Positions 20,900-31,053 of a DNA stretch of 64,000 nt are shown in pieces. The stretch covers positions 32,639 through 96,638 of the forward strand of contig JACQON010000021.1 in NCBI GenBank assembly GCA_016202545.1, in the 5' to 3' direction. Source of the stretch: Chloroflexota bacterium. GTDB lineage: Bacteria; Chloroflexota; Dehalococcoidia; Dehalococcoidales; JACQON01. The translations under genes and the position numbers were made by a program. Every line of letters begins with the position of its first letter. Within the stretch, counting starts at the first letter, position 1. Below the pieces are notes generated by a model. The model was not told the DNA's origin. It ran no database searches and saw only the letters and a program-made list of their open reading frames with translations.

Positions 20900-21502
20900 C
20901 TAAGGGGTAACAGGGATAAGGCCGCTGAGGCCGAGACCCTGGATAATCATGTTCACCGCTATGGCCGCCAGGAGCAGGCTGAATACCTTGGATACCGCCT
21001 TGAGCCCGCCTTGCCCCATGAACCTGACGATGTGGTCGCTCAGCAGGAAAATGACCCAGGCAATGAGCAGGTTCAAGCTAAAAGTGACCAGCACCATGTA
21101 CAGCGAAAACTGGGCGCTCAGCAGCAGCAAGGTGGTTATTGTCGCCGGCCCCACCACCAGCGGGGTGCCGATGGGCACCACCGCCACCATCTCCTCCTTT
21201 ATCAGCTCTACCATCTGGCCGGTCATGGTGTACCTGATGGAAAGCACCAGCAGGACTATCCCCCCGGCAATGGCGAAGGAGCCTACCGATATGCCCATTA
21301 TGTCCAGGACAAACCGGCCGAAGAACAGGAAGCCGAGGCCGACAACGGCGGCGGTCACCATGGCAACGTGAATCATCCTCCGCCGCTCATGCCCGGACAT
21401 TCCCTCGCTCAGCGAGATGATAAAGGGCAAATTGCCCAGAGCGTCAATAGCTATAAACAGGGGGACGAAGGTCAATACGAAAGATTGCAGCCAGTCGGGC
21501 AT
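20900..21502 (-). CDS. MarC family membrane protein
   Basis: FVPLFIAIDALGNLPFIISLSEG, GTPLVVGPATITTLL. Confidence 0.9.
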   Translation of the reverse strand: MPDWLQSFVLTFVPLFIAIDALGNLPFIISLSEGMSGHERRRMIHVAMVTAAVVGLGFLFFGRFVLDIMGISVGSFAIAGGIVLLVLSIRYTMTGQMVELIKEEMVAVVPIGTPLVVGPATITTLLLLSAQFSLYMVLVTFSLNLLIAWVIFLLSDHIVRFMGQGGLKAVSKVFSLLLAAIAVNMIIQGLGLSGLIPVTP

Positions 21503-21598
21503 CGCTGTTTTGCCTCCTTCCTGCTTCTCCTAAATGGTAGAGTGGCCATGACCGATTGTCAATGGCCCATGGCCTGAGGTTGTTTAGGAACTCACCCT

Positions 21599-21766
21599 GT
21601 CATTGCGAGGGCAACCTGCTCGCCGAACAGGTTCTCTGGCAGGCTTCAGCCTTCAGGCCGAGCTTCAGTCCGAGGCCCGAGTTCAGCCCGAGGGCGAGAG
21701 GCCGAAGCAATCTCGCCCGTTGCTCTGTGTGTTGATAGAGATTGCTTCGCTAGACTCGCAATGACA
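21599..21766. repeat. composite intergenic repeat: cattgcgagg...gaagcaatctcg...gcttcgctagactcgcaatgac ends with nested cttcaggccgag-type units
   Basis: Inverted ends; internal words shared with copies at 61728 and 62747. Confidence 0.7.
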
Positions 21767-21890
21767 CAATAAAGCTTCCGTTTAATGAAAGCCTCCCGCC
21801 GTCGCCTTGCCCGGAGCACGCTTAAGAAGGTAAGATGATACCAGTGGATAGTCTCATAAATAGGGTTCATTAAACGACCGTCAGGTTTGA

Positions 21891-21950
21891 ATGTCACCCT
21901 GAGCGATAGCGAAGGGTCTCTAGATTCTTCACTGCGCTCAGAATGACAGC
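21891..21950. repeat. inverted repeat atgtcaccctgagcgatagcgaagggtctctagattcttcactgcgctcagaatgaca
   Basis: Imperfect palindrome of a widespread intergenic repeat style. Confidence 0.65.
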
Positions 21951-22005
21951 TTTAGTGAAAGGTATTTTCGGGACTGCACTCTAGAGACAAGGAGGAAGGC
22001 TTGAA

Positions 22006-22650
22006 ATGGCAGAGCAACTGGGTAAGTTGGAAAAGCCTGAGGCCGGGAGTTTCAGGGGGAAGAGAAAGCTCTACGTGGTCCCTCTTCTATTCTCCGGGGA
22101 AAAGGCGCCGCCTGAATATGAGGAGAAATTCGCCCTCTACTGGCAGCAGGTCAGCGAGCATATAGCCCATCTGGAATCAAAAATAGGCAAGGTCAGCCAT
22201 ATCTTTCACGAAGCAATCTTCCTGGCGGGGGAGGAGGGACTCGAGGTGGTGGAGAAGCTGAACTCCTCCAGTCACCGCATCGCCGAGGAAAAGTGCCAGG
22301 GGGGCGCCGAGGTGGAGGCAACCGAGGACAAAGAGCTGGCTGAAGAGAGCATGGACTGGGAGAGGTGCCTGCTTATGGGATTTATCAGCCAGAAGGTGGC
22401 CAGGATGGTCACCGGGTTCTACGTTGAGGCGATAAGGAAACGGTATGAGCACATCGCCCGCCGGATAGATGAGACGCTTAAAGAGGATGAGGCGGGGATG
22501 CTGTTTATCAGGGAAGGTCACATGGTCCAGTTCCCCGGCAGTGTGGAAGTATTCAGCGTAGCGCCGCCGGCTTTGGATGAGATTCATCGCTGGCTGCGCG
22601 ACCGCTCGGCGGAGAAGGGGGCTGAGACAGAGGACGAGCACCCTGAATGA
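22006..22650 (+). CDS. conserved hypothetical protein
   Basis: Long single ORF with upstream aaggagg-like RBS; no family recognised. Confidence 0.6.
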   Translation: MAEQLGKLEKPEAGSFRGKRKLYVVPLLFSGEKAPPEYEEKFALYWQQVSEHIAHLESKIGKVSHIFHEAIFLAGEEGLEVVEKLNSSSHRIAEEKCQGGAEVEATEDKELAEESMDWERCLLMGFISQKVARMVTGFYVEAIRKRYEHIARRIDETLKEDEAGMLFIREGHMVQFPGSVEVFSVAPPALDEIHRWLRDRSAEKGAETEDEHPE

Positions 22651-22700
22651 TTTTGCTGCCTTGCCCGGGGTTACTAAGGGACATACGCAGCGGCCTCTGG

Positions 22701-23624
22701 TCACCGGCGGGCGGCGCCGACCAGGTCGGCGATGTCCGTTATTCCCTCGCGCTGCATGAACTGCTCTATCCCCTCCAGGACGTCGAGCGGGGCGCGGGGG
22801 TCGGTGAAGGCGGCCGTGCCCACCTCGACGGCGCTGGCTCCGGCCATGATGAACTCCAGGGCATCAGCGGCGGTGGCGATGCCGCCGCAGCCGACCACCG
22901 GCAGGTCTACCGCGCCAGCCACCTGGTATACCATATATAGCGCTACCGGTTTTATGGCTGGCCCGGACAGTCCGCCGGTGATATTGCCCAGCAGCGGCCT
23001 CCGCCTGGCCACGTCTATAGCCATCCCCTTGAGGGTATTTATAAGGGATAGGGCATCGGCGCCAGCTTCAGCCACGGCCACAGCCACTCTGGCAATATCG
23101 CTGGTATTGGGTGTCAGCTTCACCAGCACCGGCAGAGAGGTGGCTGCCCTGACCGCGGCGGTCACCTCGGCAGCCAGCCCGGGGTCGGCGCCAAACTCGG
23201 CGCCGCCGGCCTTGATATTAGGGCAGCCGATGTTCACCTCAACGGCGCTGACTCCGACCACTCCGTCCAGCTCGCCAGCCAGTCGGGCGTAATCGTCAAC
23301 GCTTTCACCGGCGATATTGACGATGACCGGCACCCGCCAGGTTGCCCAGACCGGCGCCTTCTCCCCGATGACCGCCTTGACCCCGATGTTCTGTAGCCCT
23401 ATCGAGTTGAGCACGCCGCAGGCGGTCTCGGCCAGCCTGGGCTGGGGGTTGCCTTCCCTGGGTTCAACGGTGGTCCCCTTGCATACTATGGCGCCCAGCC
23501 GCTGAATATCAAAGAGGTGGCCGTGCTCTGTCCCGTAGCCGAAAGTGCCCGAGGCGGTCATCACCGGGTTGGCCAGCAATAATCCTGGCTTTCGCCCCGG
23601 GGCCAGTTGGGCCGATAGGTTCAT
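22701..23624 (-). CDS. pyrD: dihydroorotate dehydrogenase, catalytic subunit
   Basis: [64 protein letters not shown]. Confidence 0.95.
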   Translation of the reverse strand: MNLSAQLAPGRKPGLLLANPVMTASGTFGYGTEHGHLFDIQRLGAIVCKGTTVEPREGNPQPRLAETACGVLNSIGLQNIGVKAVIGEKAPVWATWRVPVIVNIAGESVDDYARLAGELDGVVGVSAVEVNIGCPNIKAGGAEFGADPGLAAEVTAAVRAATSLPVLVKLTPNTSDIARVAVAVAEAGADALSLINTLKGMAIDVARRRPLLGNITGGLSGPAIKPVALYMVYQVAGAVDLPVVGCGGIATAADALEFIMAGASAVEVGTAAFTDPRAPLDVLEGIEQFMQREGITDIADLVGAARR

Positions 23625-23678
23625 GATGTCACCGCCATGCCGCTAACAATTATAGGCCGCTGTTCCAGCCAGGGCAAG

Positions 23679-24461
23679 CTAAAACAGGATTTTACTGTCC
23701 AGGTTGAAGGTCTGCCCTGATATGTTGGCCTTCTGGCTCAGGTAAACGATGAAGTCGGCGAACTCCGCCGGGTCTGACAGCCGACCCAGCATGGTATCAC
23801 GGAGGGAGTTCTCGATTTTAGCCTGGTACATGCCGGTGCGCTCGTGGACTATCAATCCGGGGCAGACGGCGTTGACCTTGATGTCATATTCGCCCAGTTC
23901 CCGGGCGGCCGCCTTCATCAGGCCAAAGACGCCTGCCTTGGCAGCGGTATAGCTGGACATCAGCCAGCCTGGTTTAATTCCGCTCCCGGAGGAGACCAGT
24001 ATTATGTGTCCACCTTTCTGCTTTATCATCTGCGGGGCCACCGCCTTGAGGCAGTTAAAGGTCCCCTTCAGGTTGACGTCCACTACCAGGTCCCACTCCT
24101 CCTCAGTGTGCTCCAGGAGCAGCTTGTCCGCCTTGCCGGTCAGCATGGCCAGGGTGCCCCCGGCGGCATTTACCAGCACGTCCACCCGGCCCCACCTCTC
24201 CACCGTCGCCTCTACCATGGCCTTCACCTGTTGGTAGCTGCTCACATCGGCGGCGTAGCCGAAGACCTTCCCCGGCCCTTTATTCAGCTCGCCTGCCAGT
24301 CGCTCAACGGTAGCCTGCGTCCGGCCGTTCACCACCACCCTGGCGCCAGCCGAGCCGAATCTTCTGGCGATTTCAGCCCCCAGGCCTCCGGTGGCGCCGG
24401 TAACAATGACCACCTTTTCCATGTGAGCCTCCTTGGCCACTCTTAAGATAGGCAGCCGCAA
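23679..24461 (-). CDS. short-chain dehydrogenase/reductase
   Basis: VTGATGGLGAEIARRF, NAAGG, SSYTAAKAG. Confidence 0.93.
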   Translation of the reverse strand: MRLPILRVAKEAHMEKVVIVTGATGGLGAEIARRFGSAGARVVVNGRTQATVERLAGELNKGPGKVFGYAADVSSYQQVKAMVEATVERWGRVDVLVNAAGGTLAMLTGKADKLLLEHTEEEWDLVVDVNLKGTFNCLKAVAPQMIKQKGGHIILVSSGSGIKPGWLMSSYTAAKAGVFGLMKAAARELGEYDIKVNAVCPGLIVHERTGMYQAKIENSLRDTMLGRLSDPAEFADFIVYLSQKANISGQTFNLDSKILF

Positions 24462-24469
24462 CGCTGCTC

Positions 24470-25237
24470 TTACTTCTTGACCGCCGAATTATGCCGCACT
24501 TTGAGAAAGTGAAAGACCACCTGGGCGAAGCCCTCCCCGGAGGGAAGGGCGCTCTCATACCTGGCAGCCTTCCGCAGTATGTCATCCTCCGCCGAAAGCA
24601 CCGGATTGGGGATAAGCACGCTGTGCGGGAACAACTGGAACAGGGAGACATCGGTAGGAGAATCGCCAAATACCATCACCTGCTCCGGGGATAGCCCGCC
24701 GGCTATCCTGTCTAACAGCCTCATCAAGGTCCTCCCTTTGCTCACTCCCTGTGGTAGCAGATGCAGCATGTAGCCGGAATCGAGGAGCTGAGCGCCTTCC
24801 AGGTGCCGGCTTAGCTCGGTTACGGATACGCCATTAACTCGAATCACGTAGTCAACCAGGCGCGCCGGGTTATATTCAGTGTCCTCCACGGCATCGGGGA
24901 ACAGCCGTTTCAGTTTCTGGAAGGCGTCAACGGCAGGCTGGCGGGAATAGCCCAGGTCTACCGGCTCTCCTCCTGCCTTTAGCTTGGCCACGCCGCCGTT
25001 TTCGCCAATCAAAGGCCCGTTGACTGCCAGCTCAGAGGCCAGGGATTCCAGCCTCTGCATGTTCCGACCTGAAATCAGGCCGACCAGGATACTCTCTCTT
25101 TTAAGCTGGCGGATAGCCTGTGAGACCTCAGCGTTGAAGGAACGGCCGTCCGAGGTAAGCGTGCCGTCAACGTCGGTCATCACCAGCCTTATCGAGCTGG
25201 CTACCTCAGGGCTTATCTGAAGATAAGATACCGCCAT
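24470..25237 (-). CDS. HAD hydrolase (phosphoglycolate phosphatase-like, Cof type)
   Basis: VMTDVDGTLTSDGRSF, LISGRN, GENGGV, VMVFGDSPTDVSLFQLFPHSV. Confidence 0.88.
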   Translation of the reverse strand: MAVSYLQISPEVASSIRLVMTDVDGTLTSDGRSFNAEVSQAIRQLKRESILVGLISGRNMQRLESLASELAVNGPLIGENGGVAKLKAGGEPVDLGYSRQPAVDAFQKLKRLFPDAVEDTEYNPARLVDYVIRVNGVSVTELSRHLEGAQLLDSGYMLHLLPQGVSKGRTLMRLLDRIAGGLSPEQVMVFGDSPTDVSLFQLFPHSVLIPNPVLSAEDDILRKAARYESALPSGEGFAQVVFHFLKVRHNSAVKK

Positions 25238-25367
25238 CCATACGCATCTTATCCCAGCCAGCAGATGTTGTCAAAAGGGTGATCCTCTTTATTGATTGAC
25301 ATCATTACCCTCTAGTTTGTTGTGATTGACAAGGATAGCTTATCCGCCTTCGCTCTCAAGGCTTAAT

Positions 25368-25433
25368 TGCTAACTGTAGTATGTCGAATTATAGTTAGCA
25401 TCTGTATATACTATAGTTATCATTTATCTAAAA
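25368..25433. promoter_or_regulatory. candidate C-protein operator upstream of C gene
   Basis: tgctaactgtagtatg, inverted attatagttagca, and ctatagttatca repeats. Confidence 0.5.
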
Positions 25434-25440
25434 ACAAAAA

Positions 25441-25665
25441 ATGCCAGATGAAATTTTAGTCCAATTTGGTAAGAAGGTCAGAGAGGAAAGACGCAAACAA
25501 CGCCTTTCCCAAGAGCAACTTGCTGAAAAGGCCGGTTTGCATCGCACCTATATTGGAATGATAGAAAGAGCCGAGAAGAATATTACGTTGGAGAACATCA
25601 ATAAAATTTGTAAGGCTCTTGCCCTAGACCTTAGTGCTATATTTAAGGATTTACATGACTGCTAG
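25441..25665 (+). CDS. XRE-family HTH regulator, candidate R-M controller (C) protein
   Basis: VREERRKQRLSQEQLAEKAGLHRTYIGMIERAEKNITLENINKICKAL; overlaps nuclease gene by 11 nt. Confidence 0.88.
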   Translation: MPDEILVQFGKKVREERRKQRLSQEQLAEKAGLHRTYIGMIERAEKNITLENINKICKALALDLSAIFKDLHDC

Positions 25666-26464
25666 CTGGATAGATAGAATTATCGAGTATTGCCAGGAAT
25701 ATAGCATACCTATCGAATATTTGGCTGACACTCTTTACGAACCCAAAGTTGTGCCCATGATTCGGGGCAAAGCTTTCGAGTATTCTGTAATGAAGAAATT
25801 ACAGACAATTCTTCTGTCTAATGAATGGATTGTCAGTAAAGCAACCGCCGGTGAAGAGGCTTTTTATCACGATACAGATGTTAGGGTTTTCCACAAGAGA
25901 ACTGGCAGAACTCTTCGTCTCGAATGCAAGCTTTCAAAAAAAGAGGGATACCGCATTTTTGATGATGGTCATGCTGAGATAAAGGTTAAATGTATGCGCA
26001 GCCGTACACTCGGTGATGCTAAGGTCAAGGCATTAGCTCCCAAACTTGGTGTAGATGAGAAGGCTTTAGGCGCACACCGCGACCAATATGTAGCAGCTGA
26101 TTTTGACATTGTCGTTACTTCTATTGGAAATGCCTTTTATAGAACAGACAGCAAGAGTCATTTATATGTCTGGAAACCAAAGAAAGCAGAACAGGAATTC
26201 TTGGTCAAGCTAGGTACTACCGACCCCGATTCTCAAAAGGACTTTGCTTTCAATACTATGTTTATTGCCAAAACCAAAGACCTTATTGCTAGTTCTTCTA
26301 CCGGAGTAATTTGTACCAGAAAACAATGCACTAACAAAACTAACTGCGGCTTTATTCCGAACTATCCCACGATTAGATTTGAACCAACTTCTATTCAGCC
26401 GTCATATCCCTGGGTATCTATCGACCAATCTCAGACCTTCTTCAAATCGATAGTGCTTGCATAA
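25655..26464 (+). CDS. candidate type II restriction endonuclease (PD-(D/E)XK-like)
   Basis: DTDVRVFHKRTGRTLRLECKLSK motif; between C-protein gene and convergent adenine methyltransferase. Confidence 0.65.
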   Translation: MTASWIDRIIEYCQEYSIPIEYLADTLYEPKVVPMIRGKAFEYSVMKKLQTILLSNEWIVSKATAGEEAFYHDTDVRVFHKRTGRTLRLECKLSKKEGYRIFDDGHAEIKVKCMRSRTLGDAKVKALAPKLGVDEKALGAHRDQYVAADFDIVVTSIGNAFYRTDSKSHLYVWKPKKAEQEFLVKLGTTDPDSQKDFAFNTMFIAKTKDLIASSSTGVICTRKQCTNKTNCGFIPNYPTIRFEPTSIQPSYPWVSIDQSQTFFKSIVLA

Positions 26465-27306
26465 TCAAGAAGGTCTAACTGCACACCGTTCTTTTTCGAG
26501 CATTCATAATTCATTATGAAGACCTCTTTCCCTTTATATCTTGTACCCTTCTCTTTTGTCCCGTTCTTCTGGTCATCAGTTCTATTTATTGTGTAATTCC
26601 ATTCTTTAGCAAGTATAGTTTTGCACCATGAATATAATTCTCTTATTTCTGGACCATCGTCATATGTGAGTAGGAAATTGAATCGACTATTATCTTCCCT
26701 CAGTACTTCGCATAAACGAAAATGGTCTTCTTTATTGAAAGCGTGAGTATAGAATTTGTCTTGGTCGGCGTTGAAATAGGGCGGGTCAATAAATAGAAAA
26801 GAATTATCCGATACCTCTCTTATTACCTGCTCGAAATCGACTGACGTAATTTTAACGCCTTGCAGTTTTCGTGATGATTGGGTTATGTTTCTTGGCCAGT
26901 TCTCCGGTCTCATGCTATATTTGTCTCCATAACCCCAATAACAATTCTGCATATTCATAATTCCTGAATAAGAAGTTCTATTCAGGTAGAACCATCTTAT
27001 TGCCTTTTCTAATTCATTTCTAGGATTAAATTCATTTTTATAGTATCCGTGCCGCTCTTTTGTCGCGGCTTCTCCGGATAACCCTTTTATAAGCTCATCT
27101 GGTCTATCTCTGATAATAATTAGGCAATTAGCCAAATCCGAGTCAATGTCATTTAGCCAATTGTTTTCTACTTTTGGCTTAGCGAAAAATATTGATGCTC
27201 CGCCTGCAAAGGGTTCGATGTAATATAAGTGATTTGGCGGGATATGCTCCATAATCAGCTTTCGAGCATAGAACTTGCCGCCTGCATATCTAAACGGAGA
27301 ATTCAT
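26431..27306 (-). CDS. D12-class N6-adenine DNA methyltransferase
   Basis: FRYAGGKFYARKLIMEHIP, EPFAGGASIFF, NRTSYSGIMN, FIDPPYF. Confidence 0.93.
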   Translation of the reverse strand: MNSPFRYAGGKFYARKLIMEHIPPNHLYYIEPFAGGASIFFAKPKVENNWLNDIDSDLANCLIIIRDRPDELIKGLSGEAATKERHGYYKNEFNPRNELEKAIRWFYLNRTSYSGIMNMQNCYWGYGDKYSMRPENWPRNITQSSRKLQGVKITSVDFEQVIREVSDNSFLFIDPPYFNADQDKFYTHAFNKEDHFRLCEVLREDNSRFNFLLTYDDGPEIRELYSWCKTILAKEWNYTINRTDDQKNGTKEKGTRYKGKEVFIMNYECSKKNGVQLDLLDYASTIDLKKV

Positions 27307-27326
27307 TCCTTCCCCTTTTCAATAAA

Positions 27327-27342
27327 TGCTAACTCTAGTATA
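27327..27342. promoter_or_regulatory. candidate C-protein operator upstream of methyltransferase gene
   Basis: tgctaactctagtata closely matches tgctaactgtagtatg at 25368. Confidence 0.5.
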
Positions 27343-27508
27343 CGTGAATACAGTGGTATAAGCAAGTGCTTTCGCCAATTAAACCTATATATTGCCATCA
27401 CTGTTAATGCCTAAAAAATTCAACTTGACCCACTACCTCAAAAAGCGCAACCTTGACTTGTCGCTCGATATAAGGTAAACTAATACTTGGGCATTGGTTG
27501 GCGAGATG

Positions 27509-27549
27509 AATTAAAGCTGAGACTTCAGGGGAAGCTCTCAGCTTTAATT
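27509..27549. promoter_or_regulatory. long hairpin in leader of Wood-Ljungdahl operon
   Basis: Perfect 14-bp inverted repeat aattaaagctgaga ... tctcagctttaatt, 13-nt spacer. Confidence 0.6.
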
Positions 27550-27575
27550 GTGCAGATTATGACAAAGAAAAGGGC

Positions 27576-28379
27576 GTGATGAAGATTGCTATCAGCGGAA
27601 AGGGCGGCGTAGGCAAGACAACGCTGGCCGCACTCCTTTCCAGGGCTTTTGCTGAATCTGGTTACTCCGTACTAGCTATAGATGCTGACCCCAACGCTGG
27701 CCTGGCTGCCACCCTCGGCTTCCCCCACCCCGAGAAAATAACCCCCATATCTGAAATGAGCGCTCTCATTGAAGAGAGGACAGGAGCGCGACCCGGCCAG
27801 GTGGGGGCTTTTTTCAAGCTGAACCCCCGTGTGGATGATTTGCCCGATAGATACAGCGTGCAGTATAATGGTATTAGACTGATGGTGATGGGGGGGGTCA
27901 AAAGGGGAGGCAGCGGCTGTTACTGCCCGGAGAACACGTTACTGGCATCCCTTATCACCCACCTTCTGCTGGCAAGAGACGAGGTAGTCGTCATTGACAT
28001 GGAGGCGGGGATAGAACACCTGGGTCGGGGGACCGCCAGGGCAGTAGACAAGCTTCTTATAGTGGTGGAGCCAGGACGGCGAAGCATCGAGACCGCTTTC
28101 AGAATCGACCGGCTGGCGCGGGACATCGGCCTACGGAATATTGCCGTCATCGGCAACAAGATTCGCAGCCAGTCAGATAAGGAATTCCTTATCTCCAGCC
28201 TGACCGACTTTGAGCTCATCGGTTTCATTCCTTATGACCGGGCGCTGGTTGATGCTGACCTGGCCAACCGGCCGCTGGCCGATTCCAGCCAGCAGGTCAT
28301 CGCCGAAGTGAAAAACGTCTATCATGCCCTGCTGTCAACCGCCGGGAAGCTGGCAGAGCGGGGAAAGCAGGTCTCATAA
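27576..28379 (+). CDS. cooC: CooC-type nickel-insertion ATPase
   Basis: ISGKGGVGKTTLAALLSRAF, CYCPEN, VVIDMEAGIEHLGRGTA. Confidence 0.88.
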   Translation: MMKIAISGKGGVGKTTLAALLSRAFAESGYSVLAIDADPNAGLAATLGFPHPEKITPISEMSALIEERTGARPGQVGAFFKLNPRVDDLPDRYSVQYNGIRLMVMGGVKRGGSGCYCPENTLLASLITHLLLARDEVVVIDMEAGIEHLGRGTARAVDKLLIVVEPGRRSIETAFRIDRLARDIGLRNIAVIGNKIRSQSDKEFLISSLTDFELIGFIPYDRALVDADLANRPLADSSQQVIAEVKNVYHALLSTAGKLAERGKQVS

Positions 28380-28472
28380 CCAAGAAACAGAGGCCAATCA
28401 CCTGGTATAGCGGGTGTAAAAGTAATAATCAAGGTCGAGCCCTGGAAAATATTTTAGGATAAGGAGGACTGT

Positions 28473-30236
28473 GTGCCCTACGATGCAACCAAGCTGAAGG
28501 ACTGGCAGATTGCGGAACTTGCCGAGCAGAATATGCCAATTCCAGATGACTGGCGGGAGAGGCTGGGTCTGCAAAAGGACGAAGTCGTTCCCTATGGCAG
28601 GCTGTGCAAGCTGGACTTCATGAAAATCATGAAGCGCTTGAAGAACAGGACGGATGGCAGGTATATCGAGGTCACCGCCATAACCCCGACGCCACTGGGT
28701 GAAGGTAAGAGCACCACCACCATGGGTATTATAGAAGGCCTGGGCAAGCGGGGCGTAAATGTTGGCGGCTGCATCCGCCAGCCCTCTGGCGGCCCCACCA
28801 TGAACATCAAAGGGACCGCCGCCGGCGGCGGCAATGCCCTGCTTATCCCGATGACGGAATTCTCCATGGGTCTCACCGGCGACATCAACGATATCATGAA
28901 CGCCCATAACCTGGCCATGGTCGCCCTGACCTCCAGGATGCAGCACGAGCGTAACTACGATGATGAGCAACTGCAGAGGCTCACCGGCATGCGCCGCTTG
29001 AATATAGACCCGACCAGGGTGGAGATGGGCTGGATTATGGACTTCTGCGCCCAGAGCCTGCGCAATATCGTCATCGGCCTCGGTGGCCGCCAGGATGGCT
29101 ATACCATGCAGTCCAAATTCGGTATCGCCGTCAGCTCCGAGCTAATGGCGATGCTGGCCATCGTCAGAGACCTGGCTGACCTGCGGAAAAGAATGGACAA
29201 AATCACCGTAGCCTTTGATAAAAAAGGCAATCCGGTTACCACCGGCGACTTGGAGGTGGGTGGGGCCATGACCGCCTGGATGCGCAACGCCATCAATCCC
29301 ACGCTGGGCTGTACCGTGGAGTATCAGCCATGCATGGTGCACGCCGGCCCGTTCGCTAATATCGCCGTGGGGCAGTCATCCATTATCGCTGACCGTCTCG
29401 GCCTGAAGATGTTCGATTATCACGTCACCGAGAGCGGTTTTGCCGCTGACATCGGTTTCGAAAAGTTCTGGAACGTCAAAAGCCGCCTCAGCGGTCTCAA
29501 GCCTGATGTATCGGTCCTGGTTACTACCATTCGGGCGCTGAAAATGCACGGCGGCGGCCCCAAGGTGGTAGCCGGCTTACCTCTGCCTGATGCCTACGCC
29601 AAAGAGGACTTGAAGCTCCTTGAGAAAGGCCTGCCCAATATGCTGCATCACATCAACACCATCCGCACCGCCGGCATCAGCCCGGTGGTATGCATCAACT
29701 GCTTCCACACCGATACCAAGGACGAGATTGCCATGGTGCGGAAGGCGGCTGAAGCCGCCGGCGCGCGCTGCGCTGTGTCCACGCACTGGGCCGATGGCGG
29801 CGACGGCGCCCTGGAGCTGGCCGATGCCGTGATGGATGCGGCAAAGGAGGAGTCCGAGTTCAAATTCCTCTATCCTCTGGACATGAAGCTCCGCCAGCGC
29901 GTAGAAAAAATCGCCAAAGTGGTCTACGGCGCTGATGGTGTAGCCTGGAGCCCCGATGCTGAGGCCAAGGCGAAGGCGCTGGAGTCTGACCCCAAGTACG
30001 ATGACTATGCCACCATGATGGTCAAGACCCATCTTTCCCTGACTCACGACCCCTCCCTCAAGGGTGTCCCCAAGGGGTGGACTCTGCCCATACGCGACGT
30101 GCTGATTTACTCCGGAGCCAAATTCCTTTGCCCGTGCGCTGGGGCTATCAGCCTGATGCCGGGGACTTCATCCGACCCGGCTTTCAGACGGGTTGACGTT
30201 GATGTCAAGACCGGGAAGGTGACCGGGCTATTCTAA
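28473..30236 (+). CDS. fhs: formate--tetrahydrofolate ligase
   Basis: [44 protein letters not shown] start. Confidence 0.97.
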   Translation: MPYDATKLKDWQIAELAEQNMPIPDDWRERLGLQKDEVVPYGRLCKLDFMKIMKRLKNRTDGRYIEVTAITPTPLGEGKSTTTMGIIEGLGKRGVNVGGCIRQPSGGPTMNIKGTAAGGGNALLIPMTEFSMGLTGDINDIMNAHNLAMVALTSRMQHERNYDDEQLQRLTGMRRLNIDPTRVEMGWIMDFCAQSLRNIVIGLGGRQDGYTMQSKFGIAVSSELMAMLAIVRDLADLRKRMDKITVAFDKKGNPVTTGDLEVGGAMTAWMRNAINPTLGCTVEYQPCMVHAGPFANIAVGQSSIIADRLGLKMFDYHVTESGFAADIGFEKFWNVKSRLSGLKPDVSVLVTTIRALKMHGGGPKVVAGLPLPDAYAKEDLKLLEKGLPNMLHHINTIRTAGISPVVCINCFHTDTKDEIAMVRKAAEAAGARCAVSTHWADGGDGALELADAVMDAAKEESEFKFLYPLDMKLRQRVEKIAKVVYGADGVAWSPDAEAKAKALESDPKYDDYATMMVKTHLSLTHDPSLKGVPKGWTLPIRDVLIYSGAKFLCPCAGAISLMPGTSSDPAFRRVDVDVKTGKVTGLF

Positions 30237-30259
30237 CCGTTAATTCGAGGGGGTAACAG

Positions 30260-31042
30260 GTGAGCTTTAGCATCGCTGTGGCTGGAAAGGGAGGCACTGG
30301 CAAGACCTCCATCACCAGCCTGGTTATTCGCTACCTCGCCAGGAATGGCAAGGGGCCGATTCTGGCGGTTGACGCTGACGCCAATGCTAACCTGGGGGAT
30401 AGCCTGGGGTTGAAGGTGAGCCAGACCATCGGCGCGATAATCGCCTCATTTAACCAGGAAAAGATAAACATCCCTCCCGGGATGACCAAGGAGGCCTACC
30501 TGGAGTTCAAACTGAACGAGGCTATCATGGAGAACCCGGGGCTTGACCTGATAACCATGGGGCGGGGAGAAGGCCCGGATTGCTACTGCTACCCCAACCT
30601 GCTGTTGAGAAAGTTCATTGATAGCCTGTCCAGGAACTACGCCTATATCGTTATGGACAACGAGGCCGGGATGGAGCACCTGTCCCGGAGGACCACCCAG
30701 AATATTGACGCCCTGCTCCTCATCTCCGACCACTCGGTGAAGGGAGTGCGCACCCTCGCTCGCATCAGAGAGTTGGTCTCCGAGCTCAACCTGGCGGTCA
30801 AGAGACAGGTGGTCATAATCAACCTTGTGCCCGGCGGCATAGACCCCCTGATTGCCGGGGAGATGGACAGGCTGGGAATCAAGCCCACGGCCACCGTGCC
30901 CCTGGACAAGGAGATATATGAGTACGACCTCAAGCAAAAGAGCCTGCTTGACTTGCACGATGGCTCGGCCGCGGTGAAGGCAATAGATGATTTGATGGCC
31001 CAAATCCTTCAAGGACAGGTTACCGCTACAAGAACGGGTTAG
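30260..31042 (+). CDS. CooC/AcsF-like ATPase (second copy)
   Basis: AVAGKGGTGKTSITSLVIRYL, CYCYPNLLLR, VMDNEAGMEHLSRRT. Confidence 0.87.
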   Translation: MSFSIAVAGKGGTGKTSITSLVIRYLARNGKGPILAVDADANANLGDSLGLKVSQTIGAIIASFNQEKINIPPGMTKEAYLEFKLNEAIMENPGLDLITMGRGEGPDCYCYPNLLLRKFIDSLSRNYAYIVMDNEAGMEHLSRRTTQNIDALLLISDHSVKGVRTLARIRELVSELNLAVKRQVVIINLVPGGIDPLIAGEMDRLGIKPTATVPLDKEIYEYDLKQKSLLDLHDGSAAVKAIDDLMAQILQGQVTATRTG

Positions 31043-31053
31043 GAGCGTTAAAG

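Noticed and set aside
25655-27306. Assigning GATC specificity to the local R-M system from GATC depletion
   Set aside because: The nuclease does not look like DpnII/MboI, and the depletion spans core genes, so it probably predates this island; specificity cannot be read from sequence alone.
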